This document shows, piece after piece, positions 1 to 7,206 of a DNA stretch of 17,118 nt; within the stretch, counting starts at the first letter, position 1; every line of letters begins with the position of its first letter. Source of the stretch: an uncultured Planctomycetaceae bacterium (GTDB lineage Bacteria > Planctomycetota > Planctomycetia > Planctomycetales > Planctomycetaceae); assembly GCA_903921605.1 (NCBI GenBank), contig CAIXQV010000582.1, forward strand, positions 1 to 17,118, given 5' to 3'. A program made the translations under genes and the position numbers. A model generated the notes under the pieces. That model had not been told where the DNA came from. It worked only from the letters and a program-made list of their open reading frames with translations, and searched no databases.

Positions 1-3000
1 ATTGAACCAGCCCACGTCATCCATAAGACCATCAAAATAGCGAGTTGTATCGCCGGGATCACGACCGATATTCATTAAGCCGTTGACAGTGCTGACAGCA
101 GAAGCCCATGTCAAATCGTTCGGTGTGAAATTGGTGAGATAGCCAGACTCAACGCCATCGATATAGATTCGCATGCGGCCAGTCGCATTGGTGGCGTTGA
201 AGTCCCATGTGTACTGAATATTGTGCCAGGTATTCAGCAGTGTCGCGCCATCAGGGCCTGATCGAATAACGTTGTCCCCGCCTACGGTTGTCGTTCGGCC
301 ATAAACCTGACCTCCGCTGGTGTTTCGATACTGCATCTCGAATCCAGCGTTACCGGGACCTTCGAAGAACTGATTTCGTCGGCTCGTATCATGCATTTGC
401 ACCCAGAAATTCAGAGTGCCCGCCGTTCCCACATCAAACAGCGAACTCTGCCATATGCCAAAATCATCAGCGCCATCGAATTCAAGGGCTCCGCCAAAGA
501 CTCCACTCGTTGGACGCCACAGCGGGTCTGTGCTTCCAGGTTGTGGACCTGCGTACGCGAAGTTATTGAAGATATTGTTCTGGATCAGGATCTGATTCGT
601 GTTCTGCGTCAACGATGGAGTGATGTAAACACCAGCGGGCTGAGCATAGACGCCGTTAACATTGGTTTCTGCAGAGTCATTCCAGTCAAACGTGTTGTGG
701 ACGATATCGAGCCCAGCGGCAGTCAGTCCCTGATTGGTAATCGTGACGGTGTAGTTCTGATTGCCCAAAGACTGGAAATCGAGCGTATCCAGTCCGTTAC
801 CGAAGTAGTTGAATGAGATTTCACCGCTGAACGCAAAGTTATTGGGGGTTCCTGCGGAATCCTGCGGTCCGATGGCAATCGGGCCCCAGCGGAAATGGTC
901 TTCTCGAAACTCATTCCGTGTGATCAGAATATTTTGCCCACTGCCGGCATCCCCATCACGAATTGCGGCTCGGCCCCAGCGACCTTCGAAAACGGAATCA
1001 GAAACTTCCAATCCATCGGCACCGTTCGCGCCACTGCCTTCAAAAACAACAGCGCTGCGATAGCCTTCTCCGGTCGCATTACTTCCGAACAGAATGCGGT
1101 TGATCGAAGTAAAATCCGCAGTCGTAACAACAACGTAGCCCTGGTAGTCAGTTGTGTTATGAATCTGCCAGCCCAACTTGGCGTCACTCAGGATCACCTC
1201 GTCAGCCGAAATACGGATCGCTTCGTCGAAGTTTCCTGTGGGAGCTCCCGATTTCAGAATATTCGTGAGTCCCATGCCCTGACCATCAATGGTAACGGTC
1301 TTATTGACGGCCAGCGTCGATGTATGCAGGTATGTCCCCTGATCGACATGAATGATTCCGCCGGCGGTCACGGCTGTGATCGCCTCGGGGATCGTGGCAA
1401 AAGCATTGAGCCCATAGACTCCAGCCTGATTGCCAGCCGTCAGAAAATCATAATCCGCAACAGAGGCCCCATTCGTAAGCCCAACAAAGGTATTGGAAAC
1501 ATACACGTCCGTGACAGCGGCTGGTCGACGGACCAGCACAATGTCATTGCCCGTGCCGCCGTTGTAATAGATGCTGTATGCACCACCACCCCCGGCCGTG
1601 ACAACAGCTCCGTTGGCGAGCCCCGAAAAGGTCCCGACGATAGCGTCAACGCCATCATTCTGAACGATCACATACACGTCTCCGGTCAGCGATTGAGTTG
1701 ACCCGAGGTCCTGAAGATTCAACATCGCGGTGGAATTGATCGTGACAGTTCCTGTCACTTGCGTTTGGTCGTAATCAAGTCCCGCAACGGCTCCCGGATA
1801 TCCACCAGCATTATCATCATCAACTTCAATCAGCAGCGTGGAACCACCCGTCAGCGTCAGGTTGCCCGAGGTCGTAATCCCGGGGCTGTTTCCCGGGGAA
1901 AGCACTCCGTTCGGGCCGATCGTGAGTGCTCCGGAAATATTCAGCCAGCCTCCAAGGAGGCCACCATCAGAAATCTCGATTCCGTTGTGGATAATGCCAG
2001 TTCCGATCAGCTGAGCGTGTTCAGCAAGCAGACTACCGGCATAGCTGTCACCCGACAGCCGTACTTGTGATTCCTGCAGCAAAGTTACAATGCCGGCTGA
2101 CTCAAACTGCAGACTCCCAATCTCAACATCGCCGTTGCCCAGCGTAATGCTGTCGGCGTTCATCTCGGCGTGCCCGGTCACCTGCAATAGGCTTTCTGAG
2201 GTGTCAGCCAGCAGGCCGTCGACTTGCAACGCTAACGAACTCGCAGAATTTTGCCCGATCAGAGTCGCCTGCGAGGATTCATGAATGTGTACATGTCCTG
2301 CGGAATGAAACGTTAAGCTGCCACTATGGAATTCGCCTCGGACGTCAATCTCGTCCGCCGTAAGGTCTGTGTTTCCATGAACGGTTAATGTCGCCGTATC
2401 AGCGAGCTGAATCGAACCTTCGGATGAAAGAGTCAGCTCAGCAGCACTGCTTGAGCCTGTCAGTTCTACAGCTGAATCAACATCTATCTCAACTGACTCT
2501 GTGGCTGTTACAGACAAACTGCTCAGATCGACGTGATCAGCAGCATGCTGCCCAAGGACGATTGAAGATGCTTCAAATGAAGCATGTCCGCCAACCTCGA
2601 TCTGCGCGTCGACGCTGTTTGTCAAAGTTCCAGCGACAGACAGGTTAACCGACTCTGTGACCTGCAGCGTTGAAATTTCAAGATCGTCTGAATCATGCAG
2701 GGTCAGGCTGTCGGCTTCAATGCTGATTGAATCAATATCGTTGGCGGAGTCCAGCACAACATCAGCGGCACCGGCAATCGTTAATTGACCAATCGAGAAG
2801 GCGCTTCCCGAATCCGTAATGTGAATCGGTGTACCTGAGCCATGAATCTGCAACTCGCTCAGAGACGGTAAGGCCACCGTCAGAACATTACCGTTCAAGC
2901 TGACAGCCGGATCCAATGGACCGGGATTTTCAGAAAGCCAGGTTCCGGACGATAGCTCAAGTTGAAACTCGTTATTGTTCGCATCAAAAGAAACATCAAC

Positions 3001-3186
3001 CGCGTCGGTGGCTCCATCAAAGGCTTCCACTGTCAGGATATCACCCACTAGCGCAAAGCTGGCGTCGGGCAGGCGGCGGTCTTCCAGACGCACGACTTTC
3101 AGTTGACGTTGCCGCAGACGATAGTGCCGTTTCATCCAGACAGCAATTTTTTCACGCAGTCGATCAAGATAGTTCGGAAGACTCAT
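1..3186 (-). CDS. Giant surface-type protein with beta-strand repeats, beta-helix and LamG domain (N-terminal part, runs off the left edge)
   Basis: I read the minus strand from the ATG at 3186 and found 1062 codons without a stop to base 1, so the C-terminus lies outside the window. There is no classical signal peptide. Residues 1-33 are basic, followed by LEDRRLPDA (34-42), close to the planctomycete LEPR-XLL N-terminal motif of very large proteins. Residues about 195-400 hold three diverged repeats of about 70 residues (starting near G200, G271 and G338) with a pattern like GHAxFxAxxIxLG, a typical planctomycete beta-strand repeat. GVLSPGNSPGI (427-437) followed by GSTLLIEVDDD resembles autotransporter-associated repeats. 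From about 590 (NAFATIPEAITAV, then HVDQGTY and VTIDGQG) to about 880 it looks like a right-handed parallel beta-helix. From about 899 (GALEFDGADD, TLNFWVQMHD, RMRIYIDGV, MNIGRDPG) it is a LamG/concanavalin-like fold. A role as cell-surface or secreted adhesin or glycan-binding protein is inference; no catalytic residues were identified. Confidence 0.85.
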   Translation of the reverse strand, partial: MSLPNYLDRLREKIAVWMKRHYRLRQRQLKVVRLEDRRLPDASFALVGDILTVEAFDGATDAVDVSFDANNNEFQLELSSGTWLSENPGPLDPAVSLNGNVLTVALPSLSELQIHGSGTPIHITDSGSAFSIGQLTIAGAADVVLDSANDIDSISIEADSLTLHDSDDLEISTLQVTESVNLSVAGTLTNSVDAQIEVGGHASFEASSIVLGQHAADHVDLSSLSVTATESVEIDVDSAVELTGSSSAAELTLSSEGSIQLADTATLTVHGNTDLTADEIDVRGEFHSGSLTFHSAGHVHIHESSQATLIGQNSASSLALQVDGLLADTSESLLQVTGHAEMNADSITLGNGDVEIGSLQFESAGIVTLLQESQVRLSGDSYAGSLLAEHAQLIGTGIIHNGIEISDGGLLGGWLNISGALTIGPNGVLSPGNSPGITTSGNLTLTGGSTLLIEVDDDNAGGYPGAVAGLDYDQTQVTGTVTINSTAMLNLQDLGSTQSLTGDVYVIVQNDGVDAIVGTFSGLANGAVVTAGGGGAYSIYYNGGTGNDIVLVRRPAAVTDVYVSNTFVGLTNGASVADYDFLTAGNQAGVYGLNAFATIPEAITAVTAGGIIHVDQGTYLHTSTLAVNKTVTIDGQGMGLTNILKSGAPTGNFDEAIRISADEVILSDAKLGWQIHNTTDYQGYVVVTTADFTSINRILFGSNATGEGYRSAVVFEGSGANGADGLEVSDSVFEGRWGRAAIRDGDAGSGQNILITRNEFREDHFRWGPIAIGPQDSAGTPNNFAFSGEISFNYFGNGLDTLDFQSLGNQNYTVTITNQGLTAAGLDIVHNTFDWNDSAETNVNGVYAQPAGVYITPSLTQNTNQILIQNNIFNNFAYAGPQPGSTDPLWRPTSGVFGGALEFDGADDFGIWQSSLFDVGTAGTLNFWVQMHDTSRRNQFFEGPGNAGFEMQYRNTSGGQVYGRTTTVGGDNVIRSGPDGATLLNTWHNIQYTWDFNATNATGRMRIYIDGVESGYLTNFTPNDLTWASAVSTVNGLMNIGRDPGDTTRYFDGLMDDVGWFN

Positions 3187-3492
3187 GAAAACGTCCGTGG
3201 AGAATAAGCGTCGAGGAACAGATCGGTCCCGGGATTGTCAGGCTCTGAAGACCCCCAACGCAAGTTGGAACACTGGTTTTGCCGGCTGACTCACACCCTT
3301 AACAGGCAAGAACCGTGCCCTTTCACTCAGGGGACCGCGTTCAGGATCCCTTGAAGGCTGATGCACAGTTGCAGGGATTCTGCCACCTGGGACGATGAAA
3401 TCGGTCAATCCTGACAGGCTCAGGTTCGCTTTTGGGCCCTGTCGATCAGTAAAAGAGAGGATTTCGCGCGCGTCGGAAGAACGGAGTTTTCC
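3187..3492. other. Divergent intergenic region
   Basis: This gap of 306 bases separates two divergently read genes and should hold both promoters, but I see no convincing -35/-10 pair on either strand. It contains a small hairpin, CCAAC-gcaa-GTTGG (3255-3268), embedded in the 11-mer CCCCCAACGCA (3252-3262). The same 11-mer occurs in the GTAG hairpin at 5404-5430. A good Shine-Dalgarno sequence (GGAG, 3483-3486) lies 6 bases before the ATG at 3493. Short plus-strand frames here are not supported. Confidence 0.6.
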
Positions 3493-4467
3493 ATGCTGGA
3501 TGCACTATTTTGCAGAGCATTCTGCCTCAGTACCCTGTTCGGACTGCTGCTTAACGGTTCGAGCCCTGGCGATGACTCCCTGACGACGACCCCAGCAGCG
3601 TCGCCCGAATCAGAATCAACCGCCCCTCCAGTCGTCGCGCAAACTCAGCTACCGGGCACTGAACAAGCACTTCTCTCGGCCGAAGATTTGCCTTTTCTTG
3701 CCGTCCCTGAAGAATCGTCCACTGTTGCCGAGAATCAACAGGCATCCAACGAAACGTTTCCGGAAAGCGACAGCGGTCCGGCCGAGGTGAAAGAAGACAC
3801 CTTCTTCGTGTACAGCTATCTGAACTACGTCACGATGTCTTGTGTTTCGGCTCTTGATGATCCGGATCAGTTCCCCGGAAAGTTGTTCTGCGTCGCCAGC
3901 ACACAACACGCTGAGAATGCTCAGTCCGCCGCCGGCGATGGTTCCTCCAACATGCCCGAGGAGAAGCAAGAGGCTTCGCAGCAATCCTCGATGCCAGTCG
4001 TTTCGAAGCGTAGGCCACTGACAGCCATCCGACTTGCGGACTCAATCGTACAACTCGACGACTCTGGCCAACCGCTTGCAAAACCAGAAGACAGCAATCC
4101 TCAGCAGTCAACGGCCATACCCGCTGAACATCATTACGTTCCCGCGCCGTGGCACCGTTCGCATGCATCGCGAAACACTTACCCAATTCGATATCAGCCG
4201 CTCTACTTTGAAGATCCCAACATGGAGCGATGTGGCGAAACTGGCGGCTGTCTGACCGAGGTCAAATCCATCGCGCACTTCGCCGGAAGGATCCCATTGC
4301 TGCCGTATATGATGGCCTCAAATTCGCCACACAAATGCGTGCGATCGCTACCTGACTGTCCAACCTGTCAGCAGTTTGGTCCAGATGCATACCTTCCAAA
4401 ACCCACCGTCAAAGCCATCGCAGTTCAGGCGGCGGCGACTGTCGGTGCGATTTATGTAATACCGTAG
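3493..4467 (+). CDS. Predicted exported protein of unknown function with planctomycete FEDPNxER / IPLLPY block
   Basis: A 324-residue protein. The start is supported by GGAG 6 bases upstream and by a signal-peptide-like N-terminus (hydrophobic stretch about 6-21, FCRAFCLSTLFGLLLNG), so it is probably exported. Residues about 25-220 are low-complexity, rich in Ser, Pro, Glu and Gln, and probably disordered. The conserved-looking part is C-terminal: YQPLYFEDPNMERCGE (about 234-249), AHFAGRIPLLPYMM (about 262-275), then cysteines at 282, 289 and 292 (CX6CX2C), and Cys247 and Cys253 just before. From memory, planctomycete hypothetical proteins share an FEDxNxERxG ... HFFGTIPLLPYKM block; I know no function for it. 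The cysteines could support disulfides in the periplasm or envelope, which is inference. The gene stands alone: a divergent neighbour upstream and the 206-bp repeat array about 80 bases downstream. Confidence 0.8.
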   Translation: MLDALFCRAFCLSTLFGLLLNGSSPGDDSLTTTPAASPESESTAPPVVAQTQLPGTEQALLSAEDLPFLAVPEESSTVAENQQASNETFPESDSGPAEVKEDTFFVYSYLNYVTMSCVSALDDPDQFPGKLFCVASTQHAENAQSAAGDGSSNMPEEKQEASQQSSMPVVSKRRPLTAIRLADSIVQLDDSGQPLAKPEDSNPQQSTAIPAEHHYVPAPWHRSHASRNTYPIRYQPLYFEDPNMERCGETGGCLTEVKSIAHFAGRIPLLPYMMASNSPHKCVRSLPDCPTCQQFGPDAYLPKPTVKAIAVQAAATVGAIYVIP

Positions 4468-4543
4468 GAACTGACTGTCGTTCATTATTCTGTTGGGTGC
4501 AGAAGTGCCCCAATATCTCCGCCGGAATCAGTCGGTCGCCAAT

Positions 4544-4568
4544 GTCGCCGTCTCGCTCCGTCGAGACG
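4544..4568 (+). repeat. REP-like hairpin A1 (outermost, degenerate foot)
   Basis: Stem CGTCTCG (4549-4555), loop ctccgt, stem CGAGACG (4562-4568). The foot reads GTCG instead of the GTAG seen in the three later copies, which fits decay at the edge of the array. Confidence 0.6.
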
Positions 4569-4686
4569 AGGCCTTGAGGACGGCCCTTCGATGAAAAAAT
4601 TCGGGGCCGATCCCCAGCACAGCATTGTCAACGTTGTTTGAAATTATCGACCGGCTCCGGCAGCACAACGTGCACCGTACAAGGCA

Positions 4687-4774
4687 CATCTTGCGGAGCA
4701 AGATGGCTACATTGGTGGGTACATGATCGACCACTGATCTGTTTTCAAAGTAGCCGTCTCGCTCCGCCGAGACG
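4687..4774. repeat. Head-to-head REP-like pair B1/A2
   Basis: Hairpin B1 is CATCTTGC-gga-GCAAGATG (4687-4705) followed by GCTAC, so on the minus strand it reads GTAG then hairpin. Hairpin A2 is GTAG (4750-4753) followed by CGTCTCG-(6)-CGAGACG (4755-4774) on the plus strand. The two GTAG feet face each other across 39 bases. A GTAG tetranucleotide beside a short palindrome is the hallmark of REP elements mobilised by RAYT (TnpA-REP) enzymes, and inverted pairs are called BIMEs. Assignment to that class is inference. Confidence 0.7.
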
Positions 4775-4892
4775 AGGCCTTGCAGACGGCCCATCGCTGA
4801 AGAAACTCCGGGGCGATTCTCAGCATAACTTCATCAACGCTGCTTGAAGTTATCGACCGGCTCCGGCAGCACGACGTGCACCGTACAAGGCA

Positions 4893-4980
4893 CATCTTGC
4901 GGAGCAAGATGGCTACATTGGTTGGCACATGATCGACCACTGATCTGTTTTTAAAGTAGCCGTCTCGCTCCGCCGAGACG
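4893..4980. repeat. Head-to-head REP-like pair B2/A3
   Basis: Same arrangement as the first pair: B2 hairpin CATCTTGC-gga-GCAAGATG (4893-4911) ending in CTAC (4913-4916), then GTAG (4956-4959) and A3 hairpin (4961-4980). Spacing between the GTAG feet is conserved. Confidence 0.7.
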
Positions 4981-5098
4981 AGGCCTTGCAGACAGTCCGT
5001 CGCTGAAGAAACTCCGGGGTGATTCTCAGCATAACTTCATCAACGCTGCTTGAAGTTAGCGACCGGCTTTGGCAGAAAAACGTGCATCGTACAAGGCA

Positions 5099-5186
5099 CA
5101 TCTCGCGGAGCGAGATGGCTACATTGGTTGGCACATGATCGACCACTGATCGGTTTTCAAAGTAGCGGTCTCGCTCCGCCGAGACG
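5099..5186. repeat. Head-to-head REP-like pair B3/A4 with compensatory change
   Basis: B3 reads CATCTCGC-gga-GCGAGATG (5099-5117). Compared with B1, B2 and B4, one T has become C and its partner A has become G, so pairing is kept. A4 follows GTAG (5162-5165) with stem GTCTCG/CGAGAC. Its outermost pair is broken because the first base is G (5167). Confidence 0.7.
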
Positions 5187-5304
5187 AGGCCTTGCGGACA
5201 GTTCGTGGCTGAAGAAACTCCGGGGCGATTCTCAGCATAACTTCATCAACGCTGCTTGAAGTTAGCGACCGACTTTGGCAGCACAACGTGTACCGTACAA
5301 GGCA

Positions 5305-5328
5305 CATCTTGCGGAGCAAGATGGCTAC
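5305..5328 (-). repeat. REP-like hairpin B4 (terminal, unpaired)
   Basis: CATCTTGC-gga-GCAAGATG followed by GCTAC (ends 5328). No partner A follows: the array stops about 16 bases later. The array therefore begins with an A element and ends with a B element. Confidence 0.65.
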
Positions 5329-5403
5329 ATTGGTCGGCACATGTGGGCCAGCGGAATTCTACACGGCTCGCAATGATCATCTGTTGGCTGCTGCAAAAGC
5401 CGT

Positions 5404-5430
5404 CCCCCCCAACGCAGGGTTGGGGGCTAC
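5404..5430 (-). repeat. GTAG-flanked G/C hairpin downstream of purH (REP-like, possible terminator)
   Basis: On the minus strand it reads GTAG, then CCCCCAAC-(5)-GTTGGGGG. Plus coordinates: stem 5406-5413 with 5419-5426, CTAC at 5427-5430. The GTAG foot matches the A and B elements though the stem sequence is different. It lies 33 bases past the purH stop. A CTTTT tract occurs about 8 bases beyond the hairpin on the purH strand, so weak termination is possible. Apart from this hairpin I see nothing else in 5345-5462. Confidence 0.6.
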
Positions 5431-5462
5431 GAACGCAGCGATCTGCAAGTACCGGGATTGCT

Positions 5463-7043
5463 CTAATGCCGGAAATGTCGCATTCCGGTGAAGATCATGG
5501 CGATGCCATGTTCGTTGCAGGCGGCGATCACTTCGTCATCATTCTTTGAACCGCCCGGCTGAATGGCGGCTTTGATTCCGGCTTTGGCCGCTGCGTCAAT
5601 CCCGTCGCGAAACGGAAAGAACGCATCAGACGCGACAACGCCGCCCTGGCTGCGATCTCCGGCCTTGAATGCTGCGATCATCGATGAATCCAGACGGCTC
5701 ATCTGCCCTGCTCCTGCTCCAAGCAACATGCCATCCTTTGCGAACACAATCGCATTGGATTTGACGTGGCGACAGACAGCCCACGCAAACTTCAGGTCCG
5801 ACAATTCCTGGGCTGTCGGCTGGCGATCGGTAACAACCTTCCAGCCTTCGTCAGACTGCCGCAGGTCATCACGATCCTGAACCAATAACCCGCCGCTGAC
5901 TCGACGATAATCCGGAGCCCCACGATCGGTATCCAGAAATTCAACCTGCATCAGTCGCACGTTGCTCTTCCATTTTGGCTTTGTCGTCAGCAATTGGCGA
6001 GCTGCATCTTCATAGCCCGGAGCAATGATCGCTTCAATAAATCGCCCCGGAACACACATGCGTTCGGCAGTGGCAACATCCACGATACGGTTCAACCCGA
6101 TAATGGAACCGAACGCACTGACTGGATCTCCTTCGTAGGCTTTCTCGAAGGCATCGGCCAGATTCTCCGCGACAGCACAGCCGCAGGGATTGTTGTGCTT
6201 GATAACGCAGGCTGCTGGCTGAGCATAGTCCGACACGATCGACTTGGCGGCATCCAGATCAAGCAGATTGTTGTAGGATAACTCCTTGCCATTCAACTGC
6301 TGAGCACTCGCCAGAGATGTTGCGGATGGTCGATCTTCCACATAGAACGCAGCACGCTGATGAGGATTCTCGCCGTAGCGCAGATCCTGCTGCAGTCGAT
6401 AAGTCAAAGACAATCGCTGACCGAAGGAACTGATTTCTCCCGACTCTTTGGCGACCACATTCGCCATGTAATCACTGATCGCGCGGTCGTAGGTGGCGGT
6501 CATCTCGAATGCTGCCGCAGCAAGGCGTCGACGGAAGGATTCACCCATCGTGCCGGCCTGCAGTTGCTGAAGAACTTCTTCGTATTGCGACGGCTGAGTC
6601 ACGATCGCGACATGGGCATGATTTTTGGAGGCCGATCGCACCATGGACGGGCCACCGATATCGATGTTTTCAACAGCCTCATCAAAGCTGACATCTGGCT
6701 TTGCGACGGTCTCCTGGAACGGATACAGGTTCACAACGACGATCTGGAATGGAATAATCCCGTGGGCCTGAATGGCGGCCGCATCGGAGGCCAATGTCGG
6801 GCGTCCCAGAATTGCACCGTGAACCTTGGGGTGCAGTGTTTTAACGCGACCATCCATGATCTCCGGAAATCCCGTGTAGGTGGTCACGTCAATCACCGGA
6901 ACACCGGCCTGCTCCAGAAACTTACGAGTTCCCCCGGTCGAAAGAATCTCATAACCCAGTGCCACGAGCCCCTTCACGAAGGGCTCAAGTCCGGTCTTAT
7001 CACTGACACTGACAAGCGCACGCAGAGGCATGGAAGAAGTCAT
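5463..7043 (-). CDS. purH: Bifunctional AICAR formyltransferase / IMP cyclohydrolase PurH
   Basis: A 526-residue protein, the usual length for PurH. It catalyses the last two steps of de novo purine synthesis in the cytoplasm: formylation of AICAR with 10-formyl-THF to FAICAR, then ring closure to IMP. The N-terminal MGS-like IMP cyclohydrolase domain (about 7-200) shows [24 protein letters not shown] (35-47), [14 protein letters not shown] and [17 protein letters not shown]. The C-terminal formyltransferase domain carries LRYGENPHQ (221-229), the catalytic-type KHNNPCG motif (282-288), [24 protein letters not shown] and the conserved end TGMRHFRH. The start is the ATG at 7043; the ATG four codons later (7031) is equally possible, and neither has a Shine-Dalgarno sequence. 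Transcription probably starts in the gap after gltB from the promoter at 7125-7153 and must pass the terminator at 7068-7101. Assignment is firm. Confidence 0.98.
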   Translation of the reverse strand: MTSSMPLRALVSVSDKTGLEPFVKGLVALGYEILSTGGTRKFLEQAGVPVIDVTTYTGFPEIMDGRVKTLHPKVHGAILGRPTLASDAAAIQAHGIIPFQIVVVNLYPFQETVAKPDVSFDEAVENIDIGGPSMVRSASKNHAHVAIVTQPSQYEEVLQQLQAGTMGESFRRRLAAAAFEMTATYDRAISDYMANVVAKESGEISSFGQRLSLTYRLQQDLRYGENPHQRAAFYVEDRPSATSLASAQQLNGKELSYNNLLDLDAAKSIVSDYAQPAACVIKHNNPCGCAVAENLADAFEKAYEGDPVSAFGSIIGLNRIVDVATAERMCVPGRFIEAIIAPGYEDAARQLLTTKPKWKSNVRLMQVEFLDTDRGAPDYRRVSGGLLVQDRDDLRQSDEGWKVVTDRQPTAQELSDLKFAWAVCRHVKSNAIVFAKDGMLLGAGAGQMSRLDSSMIAAFKAGDRSQGGVVASDAFFPFRDGIDAAAKAGIKAAIQPGGSKNDDEVIAACNEHGIAMIFTGMRHFRH

Positions 7044-7067
7044 GAGGATTACGATCTGTTCGATGGG

Positions 7068-7101
7068 AAAAGAAAATGCCGCTGAGGATGAACTCAGCGG
7101 C
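7068..7101 (-). terminator. Intrinsic terminator after gltB, inside the predicted purH leader
   Basis: On the minus strand a perfect 9-bp stem GCCGCTGAG / CTCAGCGGC (7093-7101 with 7078-7086), 6-base loop, is followed at once by ATTTTCTTTT (7077-7068). This is a textbook rho-independent terminator. It lies 105 bases past the gltB stop, downstream of the predicted purH promoter, and its U tract ends only 24 bases before the purH ATG. It can end gltB transcripts and could also attenuate purH. Confidence 0.85.
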
Positions 7102-7124
7102 AGAGAGGTTTTGCGAGTTGCACA

Positions 7125-7153
7125 ATTCTAGATACGCAGAATTCGCTGGTCAA
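7125..7153 (-). promoter_or_regulatory. Predicted sigma70-type promoter for purH
   Basis: On the minus strand TTGACC (7153-7148) and TAGAAT (7130-7125) are separated by exactly 17 bases; each differs from consensus at one position. The expected start is near the A at 7118, giving a leader of about 75 nt that contains the whole terminator hairpin. The promoter lies entirely in the gap after the gltB stop. Confidence 0.6.
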
Positions 7154-7206
7154 TTTTTCGAGTCCGGTTTGTCAGAAGACTCCCGATCTCGCGTGCTGGT
7201 TACCAA

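Larger units (their letters stand above)
4549..5344. repeat. 206-bp tandem repeat array, three full copies plus about 178 bases of a fourth
   Basis: Copies start at 4549, 4755, 4961 and 5167, exactly 206 bases apart, marked by CGTCTCG (GGTCTCG in the fourth). The last copy ends near 5344, where the sequence becomes unique. Copies 2, 3 and 4 are very similar; copy 1 is clearly more diverged in its middle. Each unit contains hairpin A (start), a mid-unit hairpin TAACTTCA...TGAAGTTA (for example 4826-4852, lost in copy 1), and hairpin B (near the end). A and B are inverted relatives of one another. The unit length is not a multiple of 3 and the apparent short frames in it shift from copy to copy, so it is not coding. 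It is best read as an extragenic palindromic repeat cluster. Confidence 0.92.

Noticed and set aside
895..1701. Plus-strand 268-codon frame
   Set aside because: It is antisense to the continuous beta-helix/LamG reading frame, which has clear domain motifs; this frame has none.
5167..5300. 12-base match GTGTACCGTACA between repeat copy 4 (from 5289) and the centre of the 15413 palindrome
   Set aside because: Copies 1-3 lack it and the string is itself nearly palindromic, so it is probably coincidental.
4549..5344. CRISPR array
   Set aside because: The unit is 206 bp and similar throughout; there are no short repeats separated by unique spacers, and no cas genes.
5469..5488. CCGGAA-(8)-TTCCGG hairpin at the purH 3' end
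   Set aside because: It encodes the conserved C-terminal residues of PurH and has no T tract, so it is probably a by-product of the codons.
4528..5549. Short overlapping frames on both strands within the 206-bp repeats, with near-identical predicted peptides
   Set aside because: They are the same repeat read again in shifting frames (206 is not a multiple of 3), without ribosome binding sites or known domains.
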